Shown: piece after piece, positions 26,082 through 35,401 of the stretch
How the letters are laid out: each line of letters begins with the position of its first letter
Position numbering within the stretch: the stretch's first letter is position 1
Origin: Variovorax sp. TBS-050B
GTDB lineage: Bacteria; Pseudomonadota; Gammaproteobacteria; Burkholderiales; Burkholderiaceae_C
DNA length: 64,000 nucleotides
NCBI RefSeq assembly: GCF_029893635.1
Contig: NZ_JARXYR010000002.1
Location: 1,091,001-1,155,000 of the forward strand
Direction of reading: 5' to 3'
The notes under the pieces: generated by a model
Databases searched by the model: none
What the model was told of the DNA's origin: nothing
Seen by the model: only the letters and a program-made list of their open reading frames with translations
Made by a program: the position numbers and the translations under genes

Positions 26082-27599
26082 ATGCACCCCTCCATGACCG
26101 AGCACGCCGTCGTCGTCGTTGGCGCCGGCCCCACAGGATTGATGCTCGCGGCCGAGCTGGCCTTGGCCGGCGTCGACGTCGCGGTGGTCGAGCGGCGGCC
26201 CGACCAGCGCCTCCACGGTTCGCGCGCGGGCGGGCTGTCCTCGCGCACGCTGGAAGTGCTCGACCAGCGCGGCGTGGTCGAGCGCTTCCTCGCGGAGGGG
26301 CAGGTGGCGCAGGTCACCGGCTTTGCGGTCACGCGCTTCGACATCAGCGACTTTCCGACGCGGCACAACTACGGGCTCGCGCTCTGGCAGAAGCACGTCG
26401 AGCGCATCCTTGCCGGCTGGGTGGCCGAGCTGCCGGTGACCTTCCACCGCGGCCGCGAGGTGACCGGCTTCACGCAGGACGCCGGCGGCGTCGACGTCCA
26501 CATGGCCGACGGTCATGCGTTGCGGGCGCAGTACCTCGTCGGTTGCGACGGCGGACGCAGCGTGATCCGCAAGACCGCCGGCATCGACTTTCCCGGTTGG
26601 GATGCTTCGACGAGCGCGCTGCTCGCCGAGGTCGAGATGACCGAGGAGCCCGAAACCGGCGTGCGCCGCACCGCCTCGGGCATGCATGCGATCGGCAAGA
26701 TCGACTACGAGGTGCGCGACGGCAAGATCGTCTACAAGCCGGGCGGCATGGTCGGCGTCATGCTGACCGAGCCCGAGGTGGGCAACACCAACGAGCCCAC
26801 GCTGCAGGACCTGCGCGAGCGCCTCGTCGCCGTCTACGGCACGGACTACGGCATCCACAGCCCCGTCTGGATCACGCGCTTCACCGACACCACGCGCCAG
26901 GCCGCCGCGTACCGCGACCGCCGGGTGCTGCTGGCCGGCGACGCCGCGCACGTTCATTCGCCGATGGGCGGCCAGGGCCTCAACACCGGCGTGCAGGACG
27001 CGGTGAACCTGGGCTGGAAGCTCGCGCAGGTGGTGCACGGCACCTCGCCCGAGAGCCTGCTCGACACCTACCATGCCGAACGCCATCCGGTGGCGGCCCG
27101 CGTGCTGCGCAACACGATGGCGCAGGTCGCGCTGATGCGCTTCGACGACCGCATGGAGGCCCTGCGCGAGACCGTGTCCGAACTGCTGGGCATGGACGAG
27201 CCGCGGCGGCGCTTCGCCGGGATGATGTCCGGCCTCGACATCCGCTACGACCTGGGCGAGGGCCATCCGCTGCTGGGCCGCCGCATGCCCGACCTCGATC
27301 TCGAACCGGTCGGCGACGGCAGTCCGCTGCGGCTCTTCACCCTGCTTCACGCCGCCCGCCCCGTGCTGCTGAATCTCGGCGCGCGCGGCAGCTTCGACAC
27401 CGCCGCGCGCGGCCATCGCGTCCAGGTCGTCGATGCGCGCTACGCCGGCGCCTGGGAACTGCCGGTGCTCGGCGCCGTGAGCGCGCCCACGGCCGTGCTG
27501 ATCCGGCCCGATGGGCATGTGGCATGGGTCGGCGACTCGGCCGACACGGGGCTCCTGCAGGCGCTGACCACCTGGTTCGGACCCGCTGCGGCCGGGTAG
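26082..27599 (+). CDS. FAD-dependent monooxygenase, PHBH/aromatic hydroxylase family
   Basis: A 505-residue flavoprotein hydroxylase. The N-terminal FAD fold starts VVVVGAGPTGLMLAAELALAG; the middle motif GCDGGRSVIRKTAGIDFPG and the ribityl-binding GDAAHVHSPMGGQGLNTGVQ are intact. After about residue 380 there is a thioredoxin-like C-terminal domain as in phenol hydroxylases and rifampicin monooxygenase (Rox) relatives. Start 26082 (MHPSM) or 26094 (MTEHAV) cannot be separated. It diverges from kdp and precedes an RND efflux operon by 189 nt. It should hydroxylate an aromatic compound using NAD(P)H and O2; whether that is a growth substrate or a drug is open. Confidence 0.88.
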   Translation: MHPSMTEHAVVVVGAGPTGLMLAAELALAGVDVAVVERRPDQRLHGSRAGGLSSRTLEVLDQRGVVERFLAEGQVAQVTGFAVTRFDISDFPTRHNYGLALWQKHVERILAGWVAELPVTFHRGREVTGFTQDAGGVDVHMADGHALRAQYLVGCDGGRSVIRKTAGIDFPGWDASTSALLAEVEMTEEPETGVRRTASGMHAIGKIDYEVRDGKIVYKPGGMVGVMLTEPEVGNTNEPTLQDLRERLVAVYGTDYGIHSPVWITRFTDTTRQAAAYRDRRVLLAGDAAHVHSPMGGQGLNTGVQDAVNLGWKLAQVVHGTSPESLLDTYHAERHPVAARVLRNTMAQVALMRFDDRMEALRETVSELLGMDEPRRRFAGMMSGLDIRYDLGEGHPLLGRRMPDLDLEPVGDGSPLRLFTLLHAARPVLLNLGARGSFDTAARGHRVQVVDARYAGAWELPVLGAVSAPTAVLIRPDGHVAWVGDSADTGLLQALTTWFGPAAAG

Positions 27600-27753
27600 C
27601 GGACCCGGGGCCCGGGCAGCCCGCCGCGCGTCACAACACGCGCCCATCGAACGTCTTCATCCGGGCGCCGGGAACCGCGCGCCGCGGGATGGCCCGCTGC
27701 GACCAGGGTCATTGCGCCGTCCTGCTCGACAGTTCCTCCGGCATCACTGAATA

Positions 27754-27773
27754 ATCAAAGTAGATGCTTTGAT
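27754..27773. promoter_or_regulatory. Candidate operator of the RND efflux operon
   Basis: Perfect inverted repeat ATCAAAG (27754-27760) and CTTTGAT (27767-27773) with a 6-nt spacer, ending 15 nt before the start of the membrane fusion gene (27789). It lies in an A/T-rich stretch unlike its surroundings and is the size of a TetR/MarR-type site. No such regulator is adjacent, so the binding protein is unknown. Confidence 0.45.
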
Positions 27774-27788
27774 AAATACGAATCGAAC

Positions 27789-28892
27789 ATGAACACACGA
27801 TCGAGGGTCGGGCTCCTGGCCGCGCTTGCGGCATTGGTGGTGGGTGCGGCGGGCTGGCGCCTGGCAACGGGGACCGGCCCGGCCGATCCGCAAGGCGGCG
27901 GCATGCCGCCGGTCAAGGTGGCGGTGGCAGCCGCGCGCGAGACGCAGATGCCGCGCTTTCTCAGCGGCATCGGCACGCTCGAAGCCAGGCGCCAGGTCGA
28001 GGTGCCGGCCGAGGTCGAGGGCCGGGTCGCGAAGATCCTGTTCACGCCCGGCGCCGAAGTGCGCGCCGGGCAACTGCTGGTGCAGCTCAATGACGCACCC
28101 GAGCAGGGCGACCTCGAACGGCTCGCCGCACAGCGCGCGAATGCGAAGGCCCTGCTCGAACGCACCCGCCGCCTGCTGCCGCAGCAGGCGGCCACGCAGG
28201 AACAGCTCGAACAGGCGCAGGCCGGCTTCGATCAGGCCAGCGGCGAGCTGCGGCGGGTGCAGGCGCTGGCCGAGCAGAAGCGCATCAAGGCACCGTTCGA
28301 CGGCGTGCTCGGCATCCGGCGCGTGAACCTCGGCCAGTTCGTGCGCGCGGGCGATCCGCTGGTGTCGCTCACCGATGCCCGCAGCCTGCTCGCCAACCTC
28401 ACGCTGCCCGAGACGGCACTGCCGGCGCTGCGGCGCGGCCAGGCGGTGATGCTCTCGGCCGATGCGCATCCGGGCCGCGTCTTCGAGGGCAGGCTCAGCG
28501 CCATCGAGCCCCAGATCGGCAGCGACACCCGCACCGTGCGCCTGCAGGCCACGGTGGACAACGCGGACGCTGCGCTCACACCCGGCATGTACGTCAACGG
28601 CAAGGTCGCGCTGCCCGCGCGCGCCGACGCGATCACCGTGCCCGAGACGGCGATCACCTACAGCACGCACGGCGACTCGGTGTTCGTGGTGCGCCCGGGC
28701 GAGAACGGCGGCTTCACCGCGCAGCAGGTGTTCGTGAAGACGGGCGAGCGGCAGGACGGCCGCGTGGTGGTCGAGCAGGGCCTGAAGGCCGGCGACAGGG
28801 TCGTCACCTCGGGCCAGCTGCGCCTGTACAGCGGCGCGGCGGTGGCGCCGACCGCGCAGGACACGCTCGCGCTGGCGGAGCCCCGGCCATGA
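27789..28892 (+). CDS. RND efflux periplasmic adaptor (membrane fusion protein)
   Basis: A 367-residue HlyD/AcrA-type adaptor. A single N-terminal membrane anchor (VGLLAALAALVVGAAGWRLA) precedes the lipoyl/barrel-sandwich halves (EVPAEVEGRVAKILFTPGAEV and IKAPFDGVLGIRRVNLGQFV), which flank an alpha-hairpin with LLPQQAATQEQLEQAQAGFDQ. The beta-barrel and membrane-proximal domains follow (LTPGMYVNGKVALP). It links the inner-membrane pump to the outer-membrane factor. It resembles the MexH/MdtA group. Its stop overlaps the permease start as ATGA, so the genes are co-translated. Confidence 0.93.
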   Translation: MNTRSRVGLLAALAALVVGAAGWRLATGTGPADPQGGGMPPVKVAVAAARETQMPRFLSGIGTLEARRQVEVPAEVEGRVAKILFTPGAEVRAGQLLVQLNDAPEQGDLERLAAQRANAKALLERTRRLLPQQAATQEQLEQAQAGFDQASGELRRVQALAEQKRIKAPFDGVLGIRRVNLGQFVRAGDPLVSLTDARSLLANLTLPETALPALRRGQAVMLSADAHPGRVFEGRLSAIEPQIGSDTRTVRLQATVDNADAALTPGMYVNGKVALPARADAITVPETAITYSTHGDSVFVVRPGENGGFTAQQVFVKTGERQDGRVVVEQGLKAGDRVVTSGQLRLYSGAAVAPTAQDTLALAEPRP

Positions 28893-31800
28893 AGTTCACC
28901 GACCTCTTCGTGCGCCGGCCCGTGCTGGCGCTGGTGGTGAGCACGCTGATCCTGCTGCTCGGCGCCCGCGCCATCGGCGACCTGCCGGTGCGCCAGTACC
29001 CGCTGACCGAGAGCACCACGCTGACCATCACCACGCAGTACCCCGGCGCCTCGCCGGAGCTGATGCAGGGCTTCGTCACGCAGCCGATCGCGCAGGCGGT
29101 GGCGACCATCGAGAACGTCGACTACCTCTCCTCGTCCTCCACGCTGGGCCGCAGCGTCATCAGCGTGCGCATGAAGCTCAACGCCGACGCCAACCAGGCG
29201 CTCACGCAGGCCATGGCGCAGGTGAGCCAGGTCAAGTACCGGCTGCCGCCCGAGGCCTTCGACCCGGTGATCCTCAAGTCATCGGGCGAGGCCACCGCGG
29301 TGGCCTACGTCGGCTTCTCGAGCAGCACGATGCCGATCCCCGCGCTCACCGACTATCTCTCGCGCGTGGTGCAGCCGCAGTTCGCATCGATTCCGGGCGT
29401 CTCCGGGGTGGAGGTGTCGGGCGGGCAGACGCTGGCGATGCGCGTGTGGCTCGATGCCAACCGCATGGCCGCGCGCGGCATCTCGGCCGGCGAGCTGGCC
29501 GAGGCGCTGCGGCAGAACAACGTGCAGGCGGCGCCCGGCCAGGTCAAGGGGCTCTACGTGGTGTCGAACATCCGCGTGAACACCGACGTGACGAGCGTGG
29601 CCGAGTTCCGCGACATGGTCGTCAAGCGCGAAGGGGACGCGATCGTGCGCCTCGGCGACGTGGCCACGGTGGAACTCGGCGCCGCCAGCGCCGACAGCAG
29701 CGCCACCATGGATGGCGAGCGCGCCATCTACCTCGGCCTGCAGGCGGCGCCCAACGGCAATCCGCTGGTGATCGTGAAGCGCATCCGCGAGCTGCTGCCG
29801 GACATCGAGCGCAACATGCCGCCGGGCGTGGAGGTGCAGCTGCCCTTCGAGCTCGCGCGCTTCATCGAGGCGTCTATCGACGAGGTGCAGAAGACGCTGC
29901 TCGAGGCGATCGCGATCGTGGTGCTGGTGATCTTCCTGTGCCTCGGGTCGCTGCGCGCGGTGCTGATCCCGGTCGTGACCATTCCGCTGTCGATGCTGGG
30001 CGCGGCGGCGCTGATGCTGCTGTTCGGCTTCAGTATCAACCTGCTCACGCTGCTGGCGATGGTGCTCGCGATCGGGCTGGTGGTGGACGATGCGATCGTG
30101 GTGGTGGAGAACGTGCACCGCCACATCGAGGAAGGCAGGTCGCGCGTGCAGGCCGCGCTGATCGGCGCGCGAGAGGTGGCGGGGCCCGTGATCGCGATGA
30201 CGCTCACGCTGGCCGCCGTCTATGCGCCGATCGGCCTCATGGGCGGGCTCACCGGCTCGCTCTTCAAGGAGTTCGCCTTCACGCTCGCGGGCGCGGTGGT
30301 GGTCTCGGGCGTGATCGCGCTCACGCTGTCGCCGGTGATGAGCTCGTTCCTGCTGCCGCAGGACGCCACGGGCAGCCGCATGGCGCGCCGCGCCGAGGCC
30401 TTCTTCCACCGGCTCGCCGGCGGCTACGGGCGGCTGCTCGACGTGTCGCTGCACCACCGGTGGGTGACCGGCGCGCTGGCGGCGGCGGTGCTCCTGAGCC
30501 TGCCCTTCCTCTACAACGCGGCGCAGCGCGAGCTCGCGCCCGGCGAGGACCAGGCGATGGTGCTCACCGCGATCAAGTCGCCGCAGCATGCCAACATCGA
30601 CTACGTCGAGAAGTTCGGACAGAAGTGGGACGCGGTGTTCGCCGCCCTGCCGGAAAACACCGGCCGCTGGCTCATCAACGGCTCCGACGGCGTGGCCAAC
30701 AGCATCGGCGGCGTGCAGCTCTCCGACTGGAAGGACAGGAAACGCAGCGCCGACGAGATCCAGCACGAGGTGCAGGCCAGCATGGGCGCGGTCGAGGGCA
30801 GCAACATCTTCGCCTTCCAGCTGCCCTCGCTGCCGGGTTCGACCGGCGGGCTGCCGGTGCAGATGGTGCTCAAGAGCGCGGGCGACCACCGCATGGTGTT
30901 CGAGGCGATGGAAACGCTCAAGGCCGCGGCGCGCGAGAGCGGCAAGTTCGCGGTGGTCGACAGCGACCTCGAGTTCAACAATCCCGTGACGGAGGTGCGC
31001 GTGGACCGCGCCAAGGCCAACAGCATGGGCGTCACGATGAAGGCCATCGGCGACACGCTGGCGGTGCTGGTGGGAGAGAACTACGTCAACCGCTTCGGCA
31101 TGGACGGCCGCTCCTACGACGTGATCCCGCAATCGCCGCGCGAGCAGCGCCTCACGGCCGAGGCGCTGTCGCGCTACTTCGTGAAGAGCGCGAGCGGCCA
31201 GCCGGTGCCGCTGGCCAACCTGGTGCAGCTGTCGACCAGCGTCGGGCCCAACAAGCTCACGCAATTCAACCAGCTCAATGCCGCGACCTTCCAGGCGATT
31301 CCGATGCCCGGCGTGACCATGGGCGACGCGGTGGCCTTCCTGAGCGAAGAGGCGAAGAAGCTGCCTGCGTGCTTCAGCTACGACTGGCAGTCCGACGCGC
31401 GCCAGTTCACGCAGGAGGGCTCGGCGCTGGTGCTGGCCTTCGTGTTCGCGATCGTGGTGATCTACCTGGTGCTCGCGGCGCAGTACGAGAGCCTGCGCGA
31501 CCCGCTCATCATCCTGATCAGCGTGCCGATGTCGATCTGCGGCGCGCTGGTGCCGCTGGCGCTGGGCTTCGCGACCATCAACATCTACACGCAGATCGGA
31601 CTGGTGACGCTGATCGGCCTCATCAGCAAGCACGGCATCCTGATGGTGGAGTTCGCCAACGAGATCCAGATGCACAAGGGCCTGGGCCGGCGCGAAGCCA
31701 TCGAGGAGGCGGCGCGCATCCGGCTGCGCCCGATCCTGATGACCACCGCCGCGATGGTGGTGGGCCTGGTGCCGCTGCTGTTCGCGAGCGGCGCGGGCGC

Positions 31801-31975
31801 CAGCAGCCGCTTCAGCATCGGGCTGGTGATCGTGGTCGGCATGCTGGTCGGCACGCTGTTCACGCTGTTCGTGCTGCCCACGATGTACACGCTGCTCGCA
31901 CGCGATCATCGCGCCGCGGGGCGCTCGCAGCGCGCCGCCGAACTCGAGCAGGCCCTGGCCGCGGAAGGCGCATGA
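28889..31975 (+). CDS. RND multidrug efflux permease
   Basis: A 1028-residue proton-driven RND pump of the hydrophobe/amphiphile (HAE1) type with twelve membrane helices and two large periplasmic loops. The N-terminus MKFTDLFVRRPVLALVVSTLILL is typical. The relay aspartates lie in LAIGLVVDDAIVVVENVHRH (about 400), and the second-half motif TLIGLISKHGILMVEFANE is present. The sequence resembles MexI/MdtB-like pumps. It overlaps the adaptor gene upstream and the outer-membrane factor gene downstream, each by ATGA. Substrates cannot be predicted. Confidence 0.96.
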   Translation: MKFTDLFVRRPVLALVVSTLILLLGARAIGDLPVRQYPLTESTTLTITTQYPGASPELMQGFVTQPIAQAVATIENVDYLSSSSTLGRSVISVRMKLNADANQALTQAMAQVSQVKYRLPPEAFDPVILKSSGEATAVAYVGFSSSTMPIPALTDYLSRVVQPQFASIPGVSGVEVSGGQTLAMRVWLDANRMAARGISAGELAEALRQNNVQAAPGQVKGLYVVSNIRVNTDVTSVAEFRDMVVKREGDAIVRLGDVATVELGAASADSSATMDGERAIYLGLQAAPNGNPLVIVKRIRELLPDIERNMPPGVEVQLPFELARFIEASIDEVQKTLLEAIAIVVLVIFLCLGSLRAVLIPVVTIPLSMLGAAALMLLFGFSINLLTLLAMVLAIGLVVDDAIVVVENVHRHIEEGRSRVQAALIGAREVAGPVIAMTLTLAAVYAPIGLMGGLTGSLFKEFAFTLAGAVVVSGVIALTLSPVMSSFLLPQDATGSRMARRAEAFFHRLAGGYGRLLDVSLHHRWVTGALAAAVLLSLPFLYNAAQRELAPGEDQAMVLTAIKSPQHANIDYVEKFGQKWDAVFAALPENTGRWLINGSDGVANSIGGVQLSDWKDRKRSADEIQHEVQASMGAVEGSNIFAFQLPSLPGSTGGLPVQMVLKSAGDHRMVFEAMETLKAAARESGKFAVVDSDLEFNNPVTEVRVDRAKANSMGVTMKAIGDTLAVLVGENYVNRFGMDGRSYDVIPQSPREQRLTAEALSRYFVKSASGQPVPLANLVQLSTSVGPNKLTQFNQLNAATFQAIPMPGVTMGDAVAFLSEEAKKLPACFSYDWQSDARQFTQEGSALVLAFVFAIVVIYLVLAAQYESLRDPLIILISVPMSICGALVPLALGFATINIYTQIGLVTLIGLISKHGILMVEFANEIQMHKGLGRREAIEEAARIRLRPILMTTAAMVVGLVPLLFASGAGASSRFSIGLVIVVGMLVGTLFTLFVLPTMYTLLARDHRAAGRSQRAAELEQALAAEGA

Positions 31976-33424
31976 CGATGACGGTCCGTACTTTCAGCTT
32001 CGCTGTGCTCGCGCTGGCCCTCGCGGGCTGTGCCGTCGGGCCGACCTACACACCGCCGGACGAGACGCCCGTCGCCATCGCCGCGCCCGAGCGCGCACTG
32101 TTCGCGAGCGACGCGGTGCAGCGCGACTGGTGGCGCCAGCTCGAGGATCCGCAGCTCGATGCGCTGATCGAGCGCGCGCTCGCCGCCAACCACGACATCC
32201 GCATCGCGCAGGCCCGGCTGCGCGAAGCCCGCGCCTCGCAGGCCGAGGCCGGGCTCGACCGCTTGCCCGCCGTCACCTTCGGCGCGGACACGACGCGCGG
32301 CATCGCACAGGGCAACGGCATTCCCGCCGAGGCGCGCACGCTCGCGCAGAGCAGCCGCGCAGGCTTCGACGCCGCATGGGAGATCGACCTGTTCGGGCGG
32401 CTCAAGCGGCTCGACGAGGCCGCCACCGCGCGCGCCGAGGCGTCGGCGGCGGACCTCGCGCAGGTGCGCATCGTGGCGGTGGCCGAACTCGCGCGCAGCT
32501 ATTACGAGATGCGCGGCGCCGAGCAGCGCCTGGCGGTGACGCGCGGCACCATCGACAGCCTGCGCGCGGGCCTGCGCGTGACCGAGGCACAGGTGCAGAC
32601 CGGCCGCGGCCTCGAAGGCGAACTCGCGAGCGCGCAGGCCAACCTCTCGGCGACCGAGGCCCAGGTGCCGGTGTTCGAGACCGCGCGCCGACAGGCCGCC
32701 CACCGCGTGGCCGTGCTCGCGGGACTGCAGCCGTCGGAGCTGGCGCCCATGCTCCAGCCGCAGCCCCTGCGCGTGCTCGAGAAGCGCCTGCCCATCGGCG
32801 ACCTGGCGGCACTGCTGCGCCGCCGGCCCGACGTGGCGAGCGCCGAGCGCGCGCTCGCGGCCGGCACGGCCGACGTGGGCGCCGCCACGGCCGCGCTGTA
32901 TCCGCGCCTCGACGTGGGCGGCTTCCTCGGCTTCGTCGCGCTGCGTGGCTCGGACCTCGGCAGCGCCTCGAGCCGTGCCTTCAGCGTGACCCCCGGCCTG
33001 AGCTGGACCGGCGCTGCGGCTGGGTTCGGCCCGGGCCCGCGTGCGCGGCGCACAGGCGCGCGCCGACGGCGAACGCGCGCGCTACGAGCAGACGGTGCTG
33101 CGCGCCATCGAGGAGGTGGAGAACGCCCTCGCCGGCTACGGCCAGAACCAGCAGCGCCTGCAATCGCTCGTGCAGGCGGCGGCGCGCAGCGCGCGTGCCG
33201 CCGCGCTGGCCGAGGTGCGCTACCGCGAGGGCGGTGCCTCCTACCTGAGCCTGCTCGATGCGCAGCGCACCCTGCTGCGCGCGCAGGACGCGGTGGCCGA
33301 AGCCGAGGCCGCTTCGTACACCACCCTGGTGGCGCTCTACAAGGCGCTGGGCGGCGGATGGGAAGCACCCGCACACCATGGGGAGACGCTGGCGCGCGAG
33401 GAGGCCCGGCGTTCCGCGCGATAA
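31972..33424 (+). pseudogene. RND outer-membrane factor (NodT/OprM family), frameshifted
   Basis: An outer-membrane efflux lipoprotein of about 483 residues if one base is removed. It starts at 31972 with a lipoprotein signal (AVLALALAGC) and reads two OEP repeats through LLRRRPDVASAERALAAGT and TPGLSWTG. There the frame is lost; the next frame continues ALRLGSARARVRGAQ and ends with YREGGASYLSLLDAQRTLLRAQ, the second OEP domain. One extra G in GG at 33010-33011 accounts for the change. If real, the protein would be truncated in its last quarter and the pump would need another outer-membrane partner; a sequencing error is also possible. Confidence 0.87.
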
Positions 33425-33453
33425 GCTCCAGCAAAACGCCAGCCGCTCCCACC

Positions 33454-34119
33454 ATGTCCGCCCCCGTCGACGCCAAACCCGCCTGGATGCCGCACCAGCC
33501 GGCCGACCGCATCCTCTCCACGCTCAAGACGCGCGGCGCGCTCGGCATTCCCGACGTCGCCCGGGTGCTCGGCGTGACGGTGGAGGCGGTGCGCCAGCAG
33601 ATGGCGAAGCTGGAGGCCGAGGGCCTGGTCGATGCCGAGCGCCGGCCCGCGGGCCGCGGCCGCCCCACGCAGATCTGGCGCCTCACCGGCGAGGGCCACA
33701 AGCGCTTTCCCGACACCCATGCCGAGATGACGGTGCAGATGATCAGCGCCGTGATCAGCGTGTTCGGCGAAAAGGGCATGGACCAGCTGATCGGCGCGCG
33801 CGAGACCGCCATGCGCGCCAGCTACACCGACGCCATGCGCGGCGCGCGCAGCCTCAAGACACGGCTCGCGCGGCTGGCGGAGATCCGCAGCCGCGAGGGC
33901 TACATGGCCGAGTTCCGGCCCGAGGGCGACGGCTTTCTCTTCATCGAGAACCACTGCCCCATCTGCACCGCCGCGCGCGCCTGCACCGGCTTCTGCCGCA
34001 GCGAACTGCAGCTCTTCAATGAAGTGCTCGGGCCCGACGTGAGCGTGAGCCGCGTCGAGCATGTGCTGGCGGGCGCGCGGCGCTGCGCCTACCAGGTCAG
34101 CCCAAGGCCGCGCGCCTGA
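33454..34119 (+). CDS. HTH regulator with C-terminal Fe-S-type cysteine cluster (SufR-like)
   Basis: A 221-residue transcription factor of the COG2345/SufR-like group. The N-terminal winged helix ([21 protein letters not shown], then [13 protein letters not shown]) binds DNA. The C-terminal domain has Cys168, 171, 177 and 181 ([17 protein letters not shown]) and Cys211 (GARRCAYQV), laid out like the [4Fe-4S] ligands of SufR. It would therefore sense iron-sulfur status or oxidants. It lies 29 nt after the efflux operon and 38 nt before sodB, same strand, so control of sodB, the efflux genes, or itself is plausible. The cluster is predicted, not shown. Confidence 0.86.
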   Translation: MSAPVDAKPAWMPHQPADRILSTLKTRGALGIPDVARVLGVTVEAVRQQMAKLEAEGLVDAERRPAGRGRPTQIWRLTGEGHKRFPDTHAEMTVQMISAVISVFGEKGMDQLIGARETAMRASYTDAMRGARSLKTRLARLAEIRSREGYMAEFRPEGDGFLFIENHCPICTAARACTGFCRSELQLFNEVLGPDVSVSRVEHVLAGARRCAYQVSPRPRA

Positions 34120-34157
34120 ATCCTTTTTTTTCATCAACCCAACCAGAAGGACCCACC

Positions 34158-34739
34158 ATGGAACACACCCTCCCGCCCCTGCCCTACGCCCTCGACGCGC
34201 TGGCGCCCGAGTACTCGAAGGAGACCCTCGAGTACCACTACGGCAAGCACCACAACGCCTATGTGGTGAACCTCAACAACCTGCAGAAGGGCACCGAGTT
34301 CGAGTCGATGACGCTCGAGGAGATCGTCAAGAAGTCCAGCGGCGGCATCTACAACAACGCCGCGCAGATCTGGAACCACACCTTCTTCTGGAACTGCATG
34401 AAGCCCCAGGGCGGCGGCACGCCCACGGGCGCGCTGGCCAAGGCGATCGACGCCAAGTGGGGCAGCTACGACGCCTTCAAGGAAGCGTTCGTGAAGTCGG
34501 CCGTGGGCAACTTCGGCTCGGGCTGGACCTGGCTGGTGAAGAAGGCCGACGGCTCGCTGGACATCGTGAACATGGGCGCCGCGGGCACGCCGCTGACGAC
34601 CGGCGACACGCCGGTGCTCACGGTGGACGTCTGGGAGCACGCCTACTACATCGACTACCGCAACCTGCGCCCGAAGTTCGTCGAGACCTTCCTGGCGAAG
34701 CTGGTCAACTGGGACTTCGCGGCGAAGAACTTCGGCTGA
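34158..34739 (+). CDS. sodB: Superoxide dismutase, Fe type
   Basis: A 193-residue cytosolic superoxide dismutase. The metal ligands are His27, His74, Asp157 and His161 ([28 protein letters not shown]). Gln70 in NNAAQIWNH is the position typical of Fe-SODs. The length matches E. coli SodB (193). The start follows AGAAGGACCCACC. It directly follows the predicted Fe-S regulator and is followed by palindromic repeat A copy 2, then a convergent VOC gene. Metal choice (Fe rather than Mn or cambialistic) is likely but not certain. Confidence 0.97.
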   Translation: MEHTLPPLPYALDALAPEYSKETLEYHYGKHHNAYVVNLNNLQKGTEFESMTLEEIVKKSSGGIYNNAAQIWNHTFFWNCMKPQGGGTPTGALAKAIDAKWGSYDAFKEAFVKSAVGNFGSGWTWLVKKADGSLDIVNMGAAGTPLTTGDTPVLTVDVWEHAYYIDYRNLRPKFVETFLAKLVNWDFAAKNFG

Positions 34740-34745
34740 GAAATA

Positions 34746-34870
34746 CGGACAGCCGGACGCAGAGGTCGCGAAGGTCTCGCAGAAGTCGCAAAAGAAGAAG
34801 TCAAAACAAATTGAATTCCTTCTGCGACTTCTGCGTAACTTTTGTCTTCCTTCTGCGTTCGGCTGTCCGA
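34746..34870. repeat. Palindromic repeat A, copy 2
   Basis: About 125 bp with long complementary arms: GGACAGCCGGACGCAGAGG at the left and its near reverse complement ending CGGCTGTCCG at the right. The loop is short and A/T-rich. It fills the gap between sodB (stop 34739) and the convergent VOC gene (stop 34882). Short in-frame translations of the arms are by-products of the repeat, not genes. Confidence 0.82.
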
Positions 34871-34881
34871 TCCCGCCTTTT

Positions 34882-35259
34882 TCAGGCGTTGATGAGGTTC
34901 AGGATGTTGCCGTCAGGGTCCTTGAACCAGGCGACCTTGATCTTGCCGAAGACGTGGAGGTCGCCTTCGCGCTGCGCGCCGGGCATGTCGTAGTGCTCGA
35001 AGGGCACGCCCTTGGCCTTGAGCGCGGCCACGAGGCGGTCGATCTCGGCGCCCACGCTCCAGGTCACGGCCGTGGCCTTGTTGGTGCCCGCGAAGTCGGA
35101 GCGGTACACGTTGATGCGGGTGTTGCCGCTGCGGTAGACGATGACCTCGTCGCCTTCGGCATCCACCTGCGCCAGTCCCAGCGTGTCTTCGTAGAAGCGG
35201 CGGGCCGCGGCGAGGTCCTTGACCGCGAGGTTGGCCACCGCGTCGATGTTTCCGAGCAT
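34882..35259 (-). CDS. VOC-superfamily (glyoxalase-fold) protein
   Basis: A 125-residue protein with the vicinal oxygen chelate fold in two beta-alpha-beta-beta-beta modules: NLAVKDLAAARRFYEDTLGL near the N-terminus and VAWFKDPDGNILNLINA at the C-terminus. It may bind a metal and act as a lyase, dioxygenase or resistance-type binding protein; the family is too diverse to choose. The start at 35259 (MLGNIDAV) has AGGAGACGCTC upstream; the longer frame to 35373 is not needed. It is divergent from a Bug protein gene. Confidence 0.85.
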   Translation of the reverse strand: MLGNIDAVANLAVKDLAAARRFYEDTLGLAQVDAEGDEVIVYRSGNTRINVYRSDFAGTNKATAVTWSVGAEIDRLVAALKAKGVPFEHYDMPGAQREGDLHVFGKIKVAWFKDPDGNILNLINA

Positions 35260-35312
35260 GAGCGTCTCCTGTGAAGCCCACCGTGTCGTGGCGGCGCGGC
35301 GGGCGAGCCAAA

Positions 35313-35338
35313 AATACTCAACCATCGGGTGAAGTATT
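35313..35338. promoter_or_regulatory. A/T-rich inverted repeat between divergent genes
   Basis: AATACT (35313-35318) and AGTATT (35333-35338) form a dyad with a 14-nt spacer, between the VOC gene (start 35259) and the Bug gene (start 35402). It may be an operator or overlapping promoter elements. Position is the only support. Confidence 0.25.
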
Positions 35339-35401
35339 CGCCCACCCGGGGGCGCTGTCAATCCGAAGGACAATAGCCCCGTTCAGACCAGAGACAAACC
35401 C

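Noticed and set aside
26082..27599. Rifampicin monooxygenase (Rox) as a firm call
   Set aside because: The fold agrees but many aromatic hydroxylases share it; specificity residues cannot be judged by eye.
34770..34860. Short peptides with repeated Phe-Cys-Asp-Phe-Cys or Phe-Ala-Ser patterns at all repeat A copies
   Set aside because: They are translations of the palindromic repeat arms and occur in several frames; not genes.
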